A stretch of 64,000 bases of DNA, taken from positions 84,462,960-84,526,959 of the forward strand of contig CM073764.1 in assembly GCA_037127475.1 (NCBI GenBank). Reading direction: 5' to 3'. Source of the stretch: Arma custos (Eukaryota > Arthropoda > Insecta > Hemiptera > Pentatomidae). The translations under genes were made by a program, and so were the position numbers. Below the pieces are notes generated by a model. The model had not been told where the DNA came from and did not search any database. It worked only from the letters and a program-made list of their open reading frames with translations. Position 1 is the stretch's first letter. The number at the start of each line of letters is the position of its first letter. Shown piece after piece: positions 1 through 12,387 of this stretch.

Positions 1-502
1 GTGAAAGATCATTTTAAATAAATAATATAATTATTTTTTTAAAACATAGGTTACTCGTACATCCAAAATTTCAGATGCTTAACTTCAAAACTGACGGATT
101 CTATACAACCTTTGAACCCCTATTATATTAAAGGGGAAACCCTTGGGGTGGAATTATCCAAATTTCCTTCTTAAACTATGCAACGAGCCAATCTACATAT
201 TTCAAGATGCTAAATTCCTGATTAGCCTTTAATTATTCACTATAAAGGGGGGGCACATACTATTATCATGTGATTTGCCTTTAATTATGCACTATAATGG
301 ATTCTCCACAGTAACTAAAAAACAGTAGGGAGAGTACGTGCACACGTGCGCCCCCTCCCGATAAATCCGCGCTTGCTATAGCCTATGTGTTATTCTGATG
401 TATAAACTATATTACTGTAAAGTTTCATCCAAATCCGTTCAGTAGTTTTTGCGTGAAAGAGAGACAAATATATAAACTTTCACATTTATAATATTAGTAA
501 GA
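1..502 (-). mobile_element. Helitron-like element, 3' end cut by window
   Basis: Reverse-complement copy of the family described at 29749-30476. The 5' end reads A|TCTTACTAATATTATAAATG at 502. Position 1 falls about 55 bp short of the expected 3' hairpin and CTAG end. Internally it jumps from the first-unit sequence (AATCACATGATAATAG) to second-unit sequence (GCCCCCCC...AATTAAAGGC). This looks like a deletion between the two tandem units of the full element. Confidence 0.75.
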
Positions 503-1556
503 TATACAGGTATATTTTAATATAATCAGTAAGGTAATATTTTTCCTATAAGTAAAACGTTCATTATCTGGAATTAAACTTGCACCACAATGCAATATAT
601 ATATATATACAGCGTCACCTGAGAAAGCTGGAAGGACCTGCTGATGTCTCCTGAAAAGGATTAATGGGATGAAAAATGAGGAACAAGTCTCTTGAAACTC
701 TGGGAAATTAAGAAAAATTGCTTTAGGTGGAGAACTTCAAAGGAAGCTGTCGTCAATTTAACAATAATATATTTTTCGTGTATAGATAAGTTTTGATTAA
801 ATGTATTTAGAACTTAAAGTAAAGAACCATTTCCGGGCAATATCAAAGGAACATAAAGGGAAGTTCACGATTATTAATGTTGCACAAAATACAAATTCGA
901 AATTTCAAACTTTTTTGGCAAAGCGTTTCTGAAATATGAGGGATACAAGCGTGCGGAGTCACAAACAGAAACTAAGTAAAATGGATACATGGAAATCTGA
1001 AATTAAATACCTTTTACTTCAATTACTGCGTACGATATTGAACTATTCAAGAAAGTAAAATACTGAAATAATTCTTTCTAAACTTCTTAAAAGATCTTCA
1101 GGAATATTGTCTGTTTCTGTCTCGTTGGACAAGTTATATCTTAAAAAATCGTAAAAAATAATTAAAGAGATAATTACAATTAAAGGATTTTACAAAACAA
1201 ATATTTAGTAAGGAATTATTAATAATTAATTTCAAGTACTGAATATTGCGACCTTGATTGCCCTTGGAGACAGTTCACAGGATTATCGAGGGTTGGGATC
1301 ATTAGGTGCGAAATAACGAGCTCCTCGCCGGCATCTCAGCCGCATCGTTCCTCGGACATCTCTTCAGATCTTGTCCAGTCAAGGATGTCATCAAGTGGAA
1401 GATATAGTCTGGATTTGGCAAGGCCTTCAAATCAATATTTGATAAAATATATCAAGATTGCTTTCGTATAAAGATGATATGGGATGAAGAGACAATAATG
1501 AAAAACCTAAGGGAAATGATTAGAAAAGACAGACACTATTCTTTTTTTCCCTAATA
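503..1556. other. intron, nothing assigned
   Basis: A+T-rich sequence with a short (AT)n run at about 592-611. A slightly GC-richer stretch at 1255-1400 contains no open frame or repeat I recognise. Confidence 0.5.
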
Positions 1557-1565
1557 ATATCTTGG

Positions 1566-1655
1566 CTGGGAGCGGTATAGCTCACCATGTAGGGCGCTAG
1601 GTTTCGTTATTCTAGATCCCGAGAACGAAACCGGAATTGGCAGATAAATTTTTAC
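1566..1655 (+). repeat. possible tRNA-like SINE head
   Basis: Reads GGGAGCGGTATAGCTCACCA, an A-box-like start, followed by a perfect 9-bp inverted repeat GGTTTCGTT (1600-1608) / AACGAAACC (1624-1632). It lies directly upstream of a SINE-A copy. It may be a separate SINE head or a decayed tRNA. Confidence 0.3.
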
Positions 1656-1675
1656 AATACATTATAACAATAAGA

Positions 1676-1982
1676 GGGAGCGGAGTGGCTCAGTGGTAGA
1701 GCACTGAGTTGCCAAGCTGGAAACCCAGGTTCAAATCTCGCTGCTGGTAAGACTTTTATTTAATTTGTTAACATCCGGAGACGGATCATGTTAGATTTTG
1801 AACCCTCCTGGGGTTCATCCAGCTTCTATAAGGTGGCTACCCAAAATAAGGAGGAAAATCTGGCGGTTGAGCGTAATCTTGGACAAATCACCTTCCTGGA
1901 GAACAGTTGTCCATGAAACAGTACAGTCTCTACCATGCACTGAGCCCTACACCCGTACTTGGGTTGTAGTGGTTCAGGGTTA
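1676..1982 (+). mobile_element. SINE-A, full-length copy
   Basis: This is one of the best plus-strand copies. The tRNA-derived head has an A box (TGGCTCAGTGGTAGAGCACTG) and a B box (GGTTCAAATCTCG), 44 bp apart. The body includes CCTCCTGGGGTTCATCCAGC and ATAAGGTGGCTACCC, and the tail part ends CTTGGGTTGTAGTGGTTCAGG. The 60-66 codon open frames over it are chance. Confidence 0.85.
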
Positions 1983-3639
1983 TTTACAATTATTATAAAA
2001 TTTAACAATCAATGTTAAAAGTTTCCATTTTACTCATTTTAATAGATGATTAATACTTGAAAATAACGTTCTGTTATTATACAATCAGGTGCAAAAGAAA
2101 TACTATAATAATTTAATAGTCTCGCCTTGAACTTTTAATTAAGCAATAGAGCTGGCAGGAGTGAAAGGTTTTCAGTATCCAGCGATCGGTAATCGCCCGC
2201 ACTTTAAGGGTTAATATATCTTCGATGCAGTACCATGTTGATGAGTCTGTAATATATTACATTTTTACATATTTCATGTCCTTGAAACTGACATACCGTA
2301 GAATCCCGTATCGATTTCGATCCCTGGTTTAAACACTTCATTTTTTTAAAAATCTAGAATTTCAAGAGCTTGCCAAGGACCTCGCGAACCAGAGCATCAA
2401 TTGGGGTAATCAATAAGACTGGAACGCAGCGCTATGGTGGAAGAAAAAGGAATGGATATAAATTGAACAAACATGAGAGACGAGAGGAAGAGCGGACGGG
2501 CTGATTGTTATTAAGAGAGGTTCCTGTAATTGCGGGTTATTGCGGCGCGGGTTTGCTCAGCTGTCACTTCCACACACCCGCGCCTCCTCGTAGTCCTTCT
2601 TCTTCCGCACTACGCACAACGAACTAATTTCAACAACCCACCTTTCATCTCGAGGAACGTACCAATCAACAAGACAAAAAGAAGTTATGTGTGAGGGGAA
2701 AACAGCGCTATGTTTGTTTGAAAAGAATATCTCGAGTGTCATGAGATAAAGGAGAATTTAATTTTATGGCTATTTGCTAAGAATGAAACCCATACTATTG
2801 ACGAACCGGATTTTTACCTCAAAGGAGACCAAACCATGCTGGTTCGAAGGTGTAGAAAAGGACTTATAGGAGTTGGATATTACTTGTGAGGATATTCAAG
2901 AATGCAATCATCTCTTGAGGAAACAAATGCCCACCTGGAAGAAAAGAGAAACACCAGTAACGTTTGCAAGAACACTAGGCAAAGATCTAGGCTAAGAATG
3001 AACGCTTAAAATGACGTAGTTCTTAGTAAGCCAATATAAAATAAAAAAAAATTACTTCGGTTACAAAAGTATACCAGATAATCTGAAATAATTATGATAG
3101 TAAGTTCGTTGAAATAATCCTTCTGAAAGTCCCAGTACCGATCATACTAGAGCCCCACCCAACATTCTTAACTACTTCCCAATACTCACGCATCAATTTC
3201 CAACATTAAGCTACAAAGATCGCACTGTAAAATAAGATGAGCAGAATTTATAATCAGGAAAAATAGTAGTTTATTAAAATTAAAATGAAATTTGATTTAA
3301 AATAAAGTATTGCTATAAAATAACCTTTAAGAAGGCATTAACGACTGATGTCATTGATTAACTACTGAAGATTATCACCCATAATATGATTAATTAATTA
3401 CAAAAGTTCTTAATTGGGTTCCTTCCACTGGCATCTGTGGTATTTATGAATTTTCTAATTAATAAAGTTAATAAATACCTGAAGATGATTATTCAATATT
3501 GTAATAATTAATATACAGTGATCTATATATCTACAACCTCGGTGAATAAATATTTAAGTCGAAATAACTATTTTATTCCATATTTTATCAGTTCATACTT
3601 TATTTATTTTGCTCTCTAAGTTTGGTCCTTGGTACTCCG
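1983..3639. other. intron, mostly unassigned, with a GC-richer island
   Basis: Most is A+T-rich and non-descript. At 2500-2640 there is a GC-richer island (TTGCGGCGCGGGTTTGCTCA, then a CT-rich run) that is unlike the surrounding intron. A 61-codon minus frame over it has no family resemblance that I recognise. It could be a regulatory element or an alternative first exon of dunce. Confidence 0.4.
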
Positions 3640-4430
3640 AGGTGATTGCGCGTGTCACATCACTATGATGAGTTAAAGTGGCTCTTCCCTCCCATTTGTA
3701 GCCTTAGCACTTTACCGTACCAATCCATTAACTCTCAACACCCTTCATATATCTACACCAGCCTTCTCCAATTCAAAACCTCAGTCCAGCTCTACAAAAC
3801 AAGATCCCTCCTTTCCGATCTCTTTACTCGTTCCCAGAGAACCAAAGGCATTAGAGCGTTCCTTTCTCGCCCGCTCCACCACAGTGCGGAACTCAATCCC
3901 TCCCTTTATCCGCCATGCTTTTTCACTGACTTCATTTAAATGCTTGCTTTTCCAACATCCCCTGACATCCCAAAAAGGTGTTCTCTAAGCAGGTCAATCA
4001 TTTCTTTAAATAAATCCATATTGAACAATCGATTTTGTTGCTTACGCGTTTTTGTTTCTTTTTCCTAAAGAAGATATACACAATATAAAGAATTTATTGC
4101 ATATTATCCCATTCATTTATTTTATTTAGTAACTGTTGCTATTGATATATTTATTCTCTATAATTGATCCTGTCAAGATTCGTACTTTTTAGTTATTTCA
4201 TTTCCATTTTTCTTTTTCTTATTTTTTGTCACTTTTTAAATACTTCATGATTTGTATTATTATGTAGCCTTCTGGCCAGATATATATTATGTTTATTTTT
4301 CTGTTCATGTTTGTTATTCTAAAAAGACTTTGTCCCAATATATTTTGTTTTCTATTCTGTTCTAAAATCGATTGAAATACTATCACTGGATAATTCCTCT
4401 CCTTTATCCAGGCCATTAGGTATCATTCAT
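3640..4430 (+). mobile_element. LINE 3' fragment (CR1/L2-type C-terminus plus 3' UTR)
   Basis: The plus frame at 3646-3939 encodes KTSVQLYKTRSLLSDLFTRS and then QRTKGIRAFLSRPLHHSAELNPSLYPP. This fits the usual non-LTR ORF2 ending of the type Y-TRS...P..RT..IR-F..R....WN.LP; here WN.LP has become LNPSLYP. The sequence after the stop, about 4150-4430 (CCTTCTGGCCAGATATATAT), recurs in reverse complement at 23763-24070, so it is the element's 3' UTR. The copy is 5'-truncated and decayed. Confidence 0.6.
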
Positions 4431-5144
4431 TATAGTTACTTCTTGTATTATTGTAATACGGTTGTAAATTTTTAAAAAAGTATAAACTTTTTTGTGGTTT
4501 GCTAGAAATCACTTTCTAAATGTTTTTATTTCCTCCCTTAAACTCATCTTTACGCAAAAGGTCCATTCAGATAAATTATGGTAAAAGTATATCTCAAAAA
4601 GTATAGAAAATGAAAGTTTATATAATCGAAGAGACTGCATGGTTGGAAATGTAATTACTCTAAACCTTGTGGTTGGTATGAAATGAATATAAGGGCGAAT
4701 ATACAAAAGTTGGGTAACTTTTCGGGATATTTTGCTTATGATAGTTTTTTAATCTAATTCCTACAAATTCGCGTTATAAGATAGCTAATCTAATGAATAT
4801 ATTGCTCATGATAGGGCCAGTCACTTTTTAAAGTAGATGCGGAGATATTTCGATTTTTCCAAATTTGACTTCCAGTGGACTGACGAGGGTGACAAAGTAC
4901 TGATAAAATGCACAACTTCATAAGATATGTAAGAAATTTATTAAGATTTAGATGAAATCTCTTAGAAACTAATAATGGCACATATTTTGAGTCTCGCTTT
5001 TAATCTTAATTCACTTAAGTAACAATTAAAAAAAAAATTACATAATACTGATAATACTGGTGAGGAACAACTTTCTCCACCTTTAAAGCAGCTTCTTATT
5101 AACTTTATTTTTTACTTAACTTAACTACTTTGAGGTAGTTTAAC
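4431..5144. other. intron, nothing assigned
   Basis: A+T-rich. Minus-strand frames of 60-65 codons at 4509-4706 and 4790-4981 show no domain or motif. Confidence 0.5.
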
Positions 5145-6380
5145 TTAACAATATACATTTTCTAAGCAATCAACAAACAAATGAAACACAAATATAACTC
5201 TCTCTGCCTTAAAGATACCAATTAACGCAATAACAGTTACCAAGTAATATAGTACTATCTCAGTCTTCAAAACGGCCTTTTTTAGAGCAGCAAGTTGAAG
5301 GTCCATGTTTTCGTGGACCGTGCAAGCACAAGTATCACGGTTTGATAGTTTAGGGGGAACCACCCAAGATGGTCGGAGTCGGGTAAATAGGGAATAGCCC
5401 ATTTTAAATGGAATGGTTTTCGAGAACTTCCATGAAGATTTTTCAGTGTCCTGTAGATATCTTTTCTGTTTTTTAATTTGTTTACTAGTAACAAATTCTT
5501 TCTTGCCTGCTGCTTGACGGCTGTTAGAATCATCTTCTAAAAATTGCTGAACTAGACTTTGCACTCTAACAAATGGCTTTTTTCTTTTGGCTTATTAGAG
5601 CCTGCTTTTTTAAAAGTCACTGCTTTGTTTGGTATTCTCCATAATTTGCATTTATCTACCACATTTCCGGATGTAGCTTGTTTGAACTTTCTTTTATCTT
5701 CATGACTCTATTTTGGTGTAGTTTTCCTATAATTGAATTTCGATAACTTCTCCGAAAAGGGCTTTCTTCACTAATTCCTTATTTTTAGTTATATCTTCGC
5801 TCATTTCTTTAATTCTGGTTTTCGGAGAATTTTTCACAGATTTTACAACTTTCTTCAACTGCCTTTTGACTCTTCTGTATTTTTGACGCTGATTGTTCAA
5901 TTTAGTTTTTAGTTTTGAAACCATTGCTTTCATCTCTTTTAATTGCTTATTTCTAAACTTTCTTTGTCTTTCACTTCTCCTTTTTGCTTCATTTGCTCTT
6001 CGATCTTCGTTCACAATGGATCGTATTAGTTCACCAACTATTGGTTGTGGTTTATCGTCAGTAGTTGGAGGAGTATTCTGGCGTACAAAATTATCAGTAT
6101 TATTTTTCAAAAGTTGTTTTTGTTGCCTGTACTTTGATGAATATTTTTTCCATTGTTTTCTAGTTAATCGTTACTATCGTGGCGTCATGTCTTTAATATT
6201 TTTTCTTTGTCCCTTTTCTTTCTTTTTTAAGTATTGCAACCTTTGCTTCTCTTTGTAATCAGCTAATTTAATGGGGTCGTTTTTTATTCTAGCTAAGCCA
6301 GCCTTTCCTCCGGCTTCTCTTTTCTTTTTCAATATATCTTCTCTATCCTTAGGCATGATTTGTTGTTTTTGAGGAGCCAT
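5145..6380 (-). pseudogene. decayed ORF of a repetitive insect basic-coiled-coil family
   Basis: Three minus-strand open stretches (6380-6174, 6110-5727 and 5564-5145) belong to one broken protein. The first begins MAPQKQQIMPKDREDILKKK and is Lys/Arg-rich. It runs into two adjacent in-frame stops (TAG TAA, 6171-6176) and continues RLTRKQWKKYSSKYRQQKQ and NTPPTTDD. The second has a long basic heptad-like region (residues about 30-100) ending KKALFGEVIEIQL. The region 5565-5726 is frameshifted. The third reads KKQKRYLQDTEKSSWKFSKT and then PFKMGYSLFTRLRPSWVVPPKLSNRDTCACTVHENM. The motif RDTC-C--H-NM plus KKQ-RYL-DT is typical of a multicopy ORF family in hemipteran and other insect genomes, probably transposon-borne. 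The function is unknown. The C-terminal part with the expected cysteines is missing or out of frame. Confidence 0.65.
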
Positions 6381-6422
6381 GATGATTTAAACTGAAATAA
6401 GTAAAAAAAATGCTTAGACACG

Positions 6423-7035
6423 CTCAAAAAGTCAGTACCCTGGAAACACGTCAGTCCTTTGGCGCAATATCAGGCAACGGACTGACGAAACAAACATGAA
6501 TTTGAGGTTATCTTTAGAACTAACGTTTATTTTGATGTTTTCAAATATCAAGGAGCTACATTTTGACAAATCAAAGTTAACTATGTATAAATTTAAATAT
6601 AACACAGATTTACAAGGAAATAGCGACTCACCATAGGACTGAAATTTTGTCTGGATCGGCACGTATTCACACGACAAAAACAATTCTAGCACTGTCACAG
6701 TAATGGCAGCAGAACAATGGCGCGGCCTGCAGCTAACTATAGTAACGACCTTGAAATTTAACGTGGATTTGAATTTGGGTCGCCGGTATTTAGCGGGAAA
6801 TTCAAAGTCGAACAACACAACGGACTGACGAATAAAACTGAACACAACGTTTCTTATTATTTTTACAACAACGGTGAGAACAATAAATTATGAAAGTTGT
6901 GATTATATAATAAATAATACATTACAGATTATAGTGAAATATTAAGTTTTATTGTATTAAAGGTTATATTTAATACACAGCTATTTGATTTCGCGCTTTT
7001 GAGGTTGTGACACGCCAAAGTACTGACTTTTTGAG
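6423..7035. mobile_element. TIR-bounded segment with subterminal repeats
   Basis: Both ends carry the same 16-bp inverted terminal sequence, CTCAAAAAGTCAGTAC, at 6423-6438 and in reverse complement at 7020-7035. In each case CTTTGGCG follows nearby. Inside are three copies of GGACTGACG or its complement (6449-6457, 6479-6487 and 6822-6830). No clear target-site duplication is visible. The 137-codon minus frame inside looks like chance. The segment begins about 40 bp upstream of the pseudogene's start codon, so it may be that element's 5' region or an unrelated non-autonomous transposon. Confidence 0.5.
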
Positions 7036-8636
7036 AATATCTTGTGAATTTTTACAAATTTGTATTAAAAATGAATAGCTGAAATTGAGTTACCAAATAA
7101 AGGCTTTTAATTGTTTTAAAATTAATCATAAAATATAAACAAAATATAATTATACATCGTTTTATTGACTGATGACATATAGTTGCCCATTTTTTGTAGA
7201 AATAAAATATAAATTAACCAATATTTTACACTGTAGGTTCATTCTCGTGGTAGAAGTTGACTATGATCCGATAGACACCTAGTCAGTAAGAGAAAGCTCT
7301 CTACACCTAGGAGGTGAAGAACATTCATTAAAGTTGTCAGTCGAGACTCCCACATTTCCAGTACGCTGTTCCGAGACACCTGTAGGTGCGATAATTAAGA
7401 TCGATTCAGGTGTACCCTGCTACGAAAGGTCAAGGAGCTAAGTTGAATGACAATGCACGATCGGTCCGTTTATTTTAAATGTCAGCCTTAGCGCGCCTCT
7501 ATCCAACGCACGTTAAATATTCACTAGTCTCGAAAAGGTATTTAATCTTAAATGCGCTGAACGATACTGCTGCCTCTTAACGTTATTAATGCACGTTAAT
7601 ACTTAATTAGCAACAGATTATGATGTTGATAAAGACTGGAGTCATCCTCGACTTCGTAACATATCAAGCGAGAAAGTCTAACAGATTTACAGCTTTATGT
7701 TGTACTGTTCTTGGCAGAACGATAAAATGAATTTTATGACTGCAGTAAAGATATTTTTTGAAGTGAAAACTTCTTTAGCCTTTAGTTTTGGTGGGGGATA
7801 AACTTGTGGGTTCGCGTCAACAACATGCTCGAGACTGGCGACACCTGCTATAGCCTGGGTATGAGTTATGAAATTTATCTTAATCAACTTTATTTTAAAA
7901 AATTCCAATAACATTTGAATAATTACGTTTATCTAATAATTTTTGTGCAAATGATACTAATAATAACTTGAACCATCAATAAATGGTTGAACTATTTGTT
8001 TCTCCTAAAATAGTTTATTTGTCTTAAATGTCTTATTTTATGAAATGATTGAAAGTACAAATGATCTAAGTATTGTTGAAAATAAGGTTGATAATAATGC
8101 TGTTTATAGATTAATTTATTGATATTTACAACTATAATAATATTAAAACAAGTAAATCTGCTAATATGACATGAAAAAAAACCAGATGTGGAGAAACTAC
8201 CCATCTGTTGCACTCTAATCATAATATTGCTAAATATTAAAATAAAATATATGTAAATACAAATACAAGATATAAATAATATAACTATATACTAATTATT
8301 ATTTCAATTTAATTATTTATATTTTGTATTGAGCTTGTGCAGCCATCATATATTTTGATTAGTAAATATACTTCTTGAAAATGTATATTATTATTGTCAA
8401 TTAGTGTCAATATATGTGAAAATGTTAGTGATTTACAAATATGAAATTAAATAATTCAGACTATAATTGATTAGGAAATTAAAAAAAGAACACAGCGAAT
8501 CTAATATCATAAAAAATACTGTATTATATTATAGTATTACTTGGAAGAATAATAGTAAACGCAATCTCTTTATGATTCAATTTTTTAATCCAAAGATAAA
8601 AGATAAAAATTTAGTCACAGATATGATTGTCTAATT
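7036..8636. other. intron; non-repetitive GC-balanced tract at about 7200-7680
   Basis: The stretch 7235-7680 is compositionally balanced and lacks stop-free frames, tRNA boxes or repeat signatures. It is a candidate conserved non-coding element. The rest is plain A+T-rich sequence. Confidence 0.4.
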
Positions 8637-8938
8637 AGGGAGAGGATTGGCTCAGTGGAGGAGCAATGAATTGGCATGCCAAAAATCCTCGTTCAAATCC
8701 CGCTGCTGTAAAGACTTTTACTTAGTCTATTATCGGCCGGAGATGGATCAAATGGGATTTAGGACCCTTCTGGGGCTCACCCAGCCTCTATAAAGTAGGT
8801 ACACAAAAAAGGGAGAAAATGTGGTGTTCTAGGACAAATCACCTCCCTGCACGACCGTAGTATATGAACTAGTACAATTTCTAACATGCACAGAATCTCA
8901 GACCCGTTCACGGTACGATAGTGTAGTGGTAGAGGTTT
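8637..8938 (+). mobile_element. SINE-A copy
   Basis: The head reads GGATTGGCTCAGTGGAGGAG with a degenerate B box (GTTCAAATCCCGCTGC). The body has CCCTTCTGGGGCTCACCCAGCC. The 3' part is altered and drifts into a SINE-B-like TAGTGTAGTGGTAGAGG. Confidence 0.8.
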
Positions 8939-9520
8939 TTATGGATGTTCTAATAAGGGGTTATACAATTGTAAATGCGGCCAACGGAGTGGGTTATGAT
9001 GTATTTCCAAAGTTGCACGTGAGAACTTATGGATTTGCCACCCTTGCTTTAGAGTGATGTCAGAACGACATTCTTTCTTAAAGTTCTTCAGTATACCACA
9101 GACAAATGGATAGAGCCTGTTAAGAATTGATGTAGAAAATTAATAACTACTACTTCAGTCGATGAAATTAAATTAAGAATTCAAACACGCGCATATAAAT
9201 AATAATAATAGTAAGAGATTTGCCGGGTAAATGAAGAGCTGAGTCATATGTTTGTGTCGTATAATTTAAATTACTACAACTGTTAATGGAAAATCATGTT
9301 TATAATCATTAAAATGTTTATTTTAGAGTAATAATGAGCACTTATGCTTACTAGCAGATTTTATATTTACACACTAAAAGCATAAACAACAAACGAAATG
9401 CATATGAGACGACTGGGAAACATGAATAACATTTAGTAATAACCCATTTTAACAGGAATAGGAAAGGATCTGTAGCTGTAAATAAATAAAACATTAAACA
9501 AGATGGTTTTTAAATGATAC
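8939..9520. other. intron, nothing assigned
   Basis: A+T-rich. A short (AAT)n run occurs near 9198-9213. Confidence 0.5.
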
Positions 9521-9818
9521 AACCTGTACCACTAGAACCCATGAAGGGTCAGGGGTTCAATACATGGCAGAGACCGTATAGTTTCTTGGACAACGGTTGT
9601 GGAAGGAGGTGATTTGTTCTAGAACGCCCTCAACGGCCAGATTTTACCCCCTTATTTTGGGTACCCAATTTATAGAGGCTGGGTCCTAGAAGGTCCTAGA
9701 TCCTAAAACACTTAGGACCGCTATTAGATGAAATAAAAGTCTGCTAGCGGGCGAGATATGAACCCGGGGCCTCCGGCACGGCAACTCAGTGCTCTACCAC
9801 TCAGCTACTCCGGTTCGG
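9521..9818 (-). mobile_element. SINE-A, near full-length
   Basis: Reverse-complement copy. The tRNA head is at the high end (GGCACGGCAACTCAGTGCTC, CTACCACTCAGCTACTCCGG) and the tail is at 9521. A local duplication of AGGTCCTAGA sits inside the body near 9687. Confidence 0.85.
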
Positions 9819-9868
9819 TTACTATAACCCATTATTATTAATACTGGTTGTCCTGATAGAGTTATAGG

Positions 9869-10141
9869 ATCACCTGTGTTCTAGTGGTTAGCATAACAAC
9901 GCACTTTGCCCAAGATCGCAGGTTCATAGCCCGGTAGGTGGCCTTTGGATTTTTTAAAGGGAGTTAAAAATCCTTGGTTATGCCGTCCTTCAGAAGGGAT
10001 GTAAAATGGAGATCTCGAGTCTTTACTATAATATGCAATCGTTACAGATCCCTATCCTAATTAAACATGGATAAGGAAACTTTATAACTTTTACAGAAGC
10101 ATATCCCGACTAGCCAAAGCAGCATGAAGTGACGTTAAATT
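9869..10141 (+). mobile_element. SINE-B, full-length reference copy
   Basis: The tRNA-like head reads TCTAGTGGTTAGCATAACAA (A box), and the B box is GGTTCATAGCCCGG. The body has GGATTTTTTAAAGGGAG, CCGTCCTTCAGAAGGGATG and CCCTATCCTAATTAAACATG. It ends at GCAGCATGAAGTGACGTTAA. The copy lies only about 50 bp after a SINE-A in the opposite orientation. Confidence 0.85.
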
Positions 10142-11999
10142 AATAACAGAAATATTTATATAAGAAATTACACAAATGCCATTTGGCACATATATGAGAT
10201 CTTCTTTAGAAAACCTTCCAAGAGAGGGAACTAAGGGATTTAAGTGGAAGCATGTATGGAGACACCTCTCATTGAATGCACTCCTTGTGTGGTTCATCTC
10301 TATGTAGTAGATCCCTCCTTCGGAGAGGTTTCAGTCTCCTTGTCGGATTCTGTGGTAATGAGTCTATCAGTAATAATTGTACCGGGATGTATGTTTGGGC
10401 GTCCAGCAAGTGAGTCATGCAATTTTTTGTAGTTTTTCTTTATTGTGTCAGTCACAAGCTGTATGTGTATGTTGAGATATTTGTGTAATGGTTTATTATT
10501 AATGTAAAAGGGACAATGTGTAATATAGGAATTTTGATTAAAAAATTTGAATGGTCGCAATGCAAATCGCAATTTACATTAAGTAACTAAATCATACACC
10601 GATTATCTCTTCCAGTACTTAAATAACGCAAAACTTGCTTACAGAAATTTCGCGGGAAATTGGATTTTGTTAATAGAAAATCTGAAAGTAAAAGGCCCGG
10701 CTTTGAGCTTGCACTTTTTTCCGAAGGGGCTTGACCGAAGCCGCAATGAATCCATAATCGGATTCGAGCTAAGGAGATTAGAAAATGTTACATTAAATCG
10801 GGCCGGCGATGATTTGGGCCTCTGGGACTATTTTATATTCAGGGAGGAAGGAATGAGCACCACGGCAAATTTTAATTACATCTTTAAAAGAAAGATTTAT
10901 TATGAACACACTTAGGAATATTACATTTAGGCGCACCCGAAGCCTTTCAAGAGCTTTTGATTTGGTTCAAAAGTCATACGTGTTGATCATATTGTAATAA
11001 ATATTTTAATATATTACATTAAATATATTGCAATTCATCTGACTTCATCCATACTCTCTTCATATTTCCTCTATGCATTCTTTTTCTCTCCCGAATCCAT
11101 TTTGTTCTCGGTTTCTTCGATTCTTACTTATCTGACATTACTAGCCACTCTTATATCTTGTTTCCAAACATTATTTTGATCTATAACATCACTTGGTTTT
11201 ATTTTCACTTTTTGTAAATTCATTATTATTATTTTAATTAATATATGACATGGTAAACTTGATTGTATGTAACAATTTCGTTGGGGGAAGTCTTTCGAAG
11301 TTTTCATATGTGAGCAGGCAGGTTTGAGATTTTTTCTATGTTCTGTGTGGACCTAAAATCAATCTCAAAAGTCTTCTTTTATTCCTGATGTAATGTAATA
11401 TCCTGGAATAACTTTTTTAAGAACTTATTTAACAAATATATATTAATAACACATATGAAATCCACGAGGGAAAACTGAGGTAATCCATTTTTCCTAAATG
11501 TTTAGAAGAGTAAAATTAATCTCAGAATCTTTTAATACTCTTAACACGAACCAAGTTGAACAAATACAAATATTGCATTAGATGCTCTAGGCAACGTAGA
11601 ACATGATGCAATTTATAAATTTGAAAAAGTAGTGTAAAGTAAAGCCATATGATATAAAATGACCGTGAAGTACAAAATGCAACGAAGAAGAAAAATTAGA
11701 TACGTAGGGGTTTTGTGGGTCCATGATTAGGTACTTTACATATGTATATAATGATGAAATAAATTTATTGTTCAATAGACAATTTATTCAAATAAATATT
11801 GTAAAGATGTTTGTAAGTCTCAATTTCCAATAAATGAATATTTGGATTGCTTACATATACTACATACGATTACATATACATGTATTACATACGATAAATT
11901 ATTTGGATAGAACGATTGAATTTTTTTTTGGTTCAATAAAACATTAAAATTAAACTTCAAAGCAATGGACAAATCTCAGGACTTTAATATCCTTTAATA
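10142..11999. other. intron with a GC-richer tract at 10590-10915
   Basis: The segment 10590-10915 contains an 82-codon plus frame (10667-10915) and GC-rich blocks such as AAAGGCCCGGCTTTGAGCTT and GGGCCGGCGATGATTTGGGC. I recognise no protein family, and the plus frame is antisense to dunce. It looks like single-copy sequence and is a candidate conserved element. The rest is A+T-rich. Confidence 0.4.
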
Positions 12000-12029
12000 T
12001 AACAAACTTTACATACATTTATTTTCAAC

Positions 12030-12387
12030 ATTTTTCTTCATTCTTGGACTATTTCTTTGTATTTCTTTGTATTTCTTAAGTTTTCCAAAGTAACCTTGAA
12101 CTCTCGAGCCGCATAAGTATTGTATTTCTGCATATTTCTCAACCGATAAGGGTGTGCTTTGCTTGTAGGCTCTAGGAGGAATATTCAATTATTATTGCAA
12201 TTCATCGGATTGCAAGTTGAAATTGATCACAATACTTGATTTGGCCGGGGATGTTAAAGTTGGTGGAACTTTGTTTCCATAAATTAAACCAGTCTCTGGC
12301 AAAGTACTTATCATTTTCAACATTACAAGGAATTGGCTTACGTCTTGCAGTTCTGAAAAGCAGTTTGTGAAATATTTGAGCACTCAA
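12030..12387 (-). pseudogene. possible decayed transposase-like ORF, unidentified
   Basis: Two overlapping minus frames (12383-12192 and 12387-12202) and a further open stretch towards 12030 suggest a frameshifted coding relic. Legible pieces are LPETGLIYGNKVPPTLTSPA and KQSTPLSVEKYAEIQYL. The second resembles the Lys-Pro-Ile/Leu-Ser-x-Glu-Lys run of some insect transposon ORFs, but I cannot name the family. It is not a dunce exon. Confidence 0.25.

Noticed and set aside
1798..2008. 60-66 codon frames here, and similar ones at 9.6, 16.7, 45.8 and 53 kb
   Set aside because: They lie inside SINE-A copies.
6432..6845. 137-codon minus frame
   Set aside because: It lies inside the TIR-bounded segment and spans its terminal repeat. 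It shows no domain signature.
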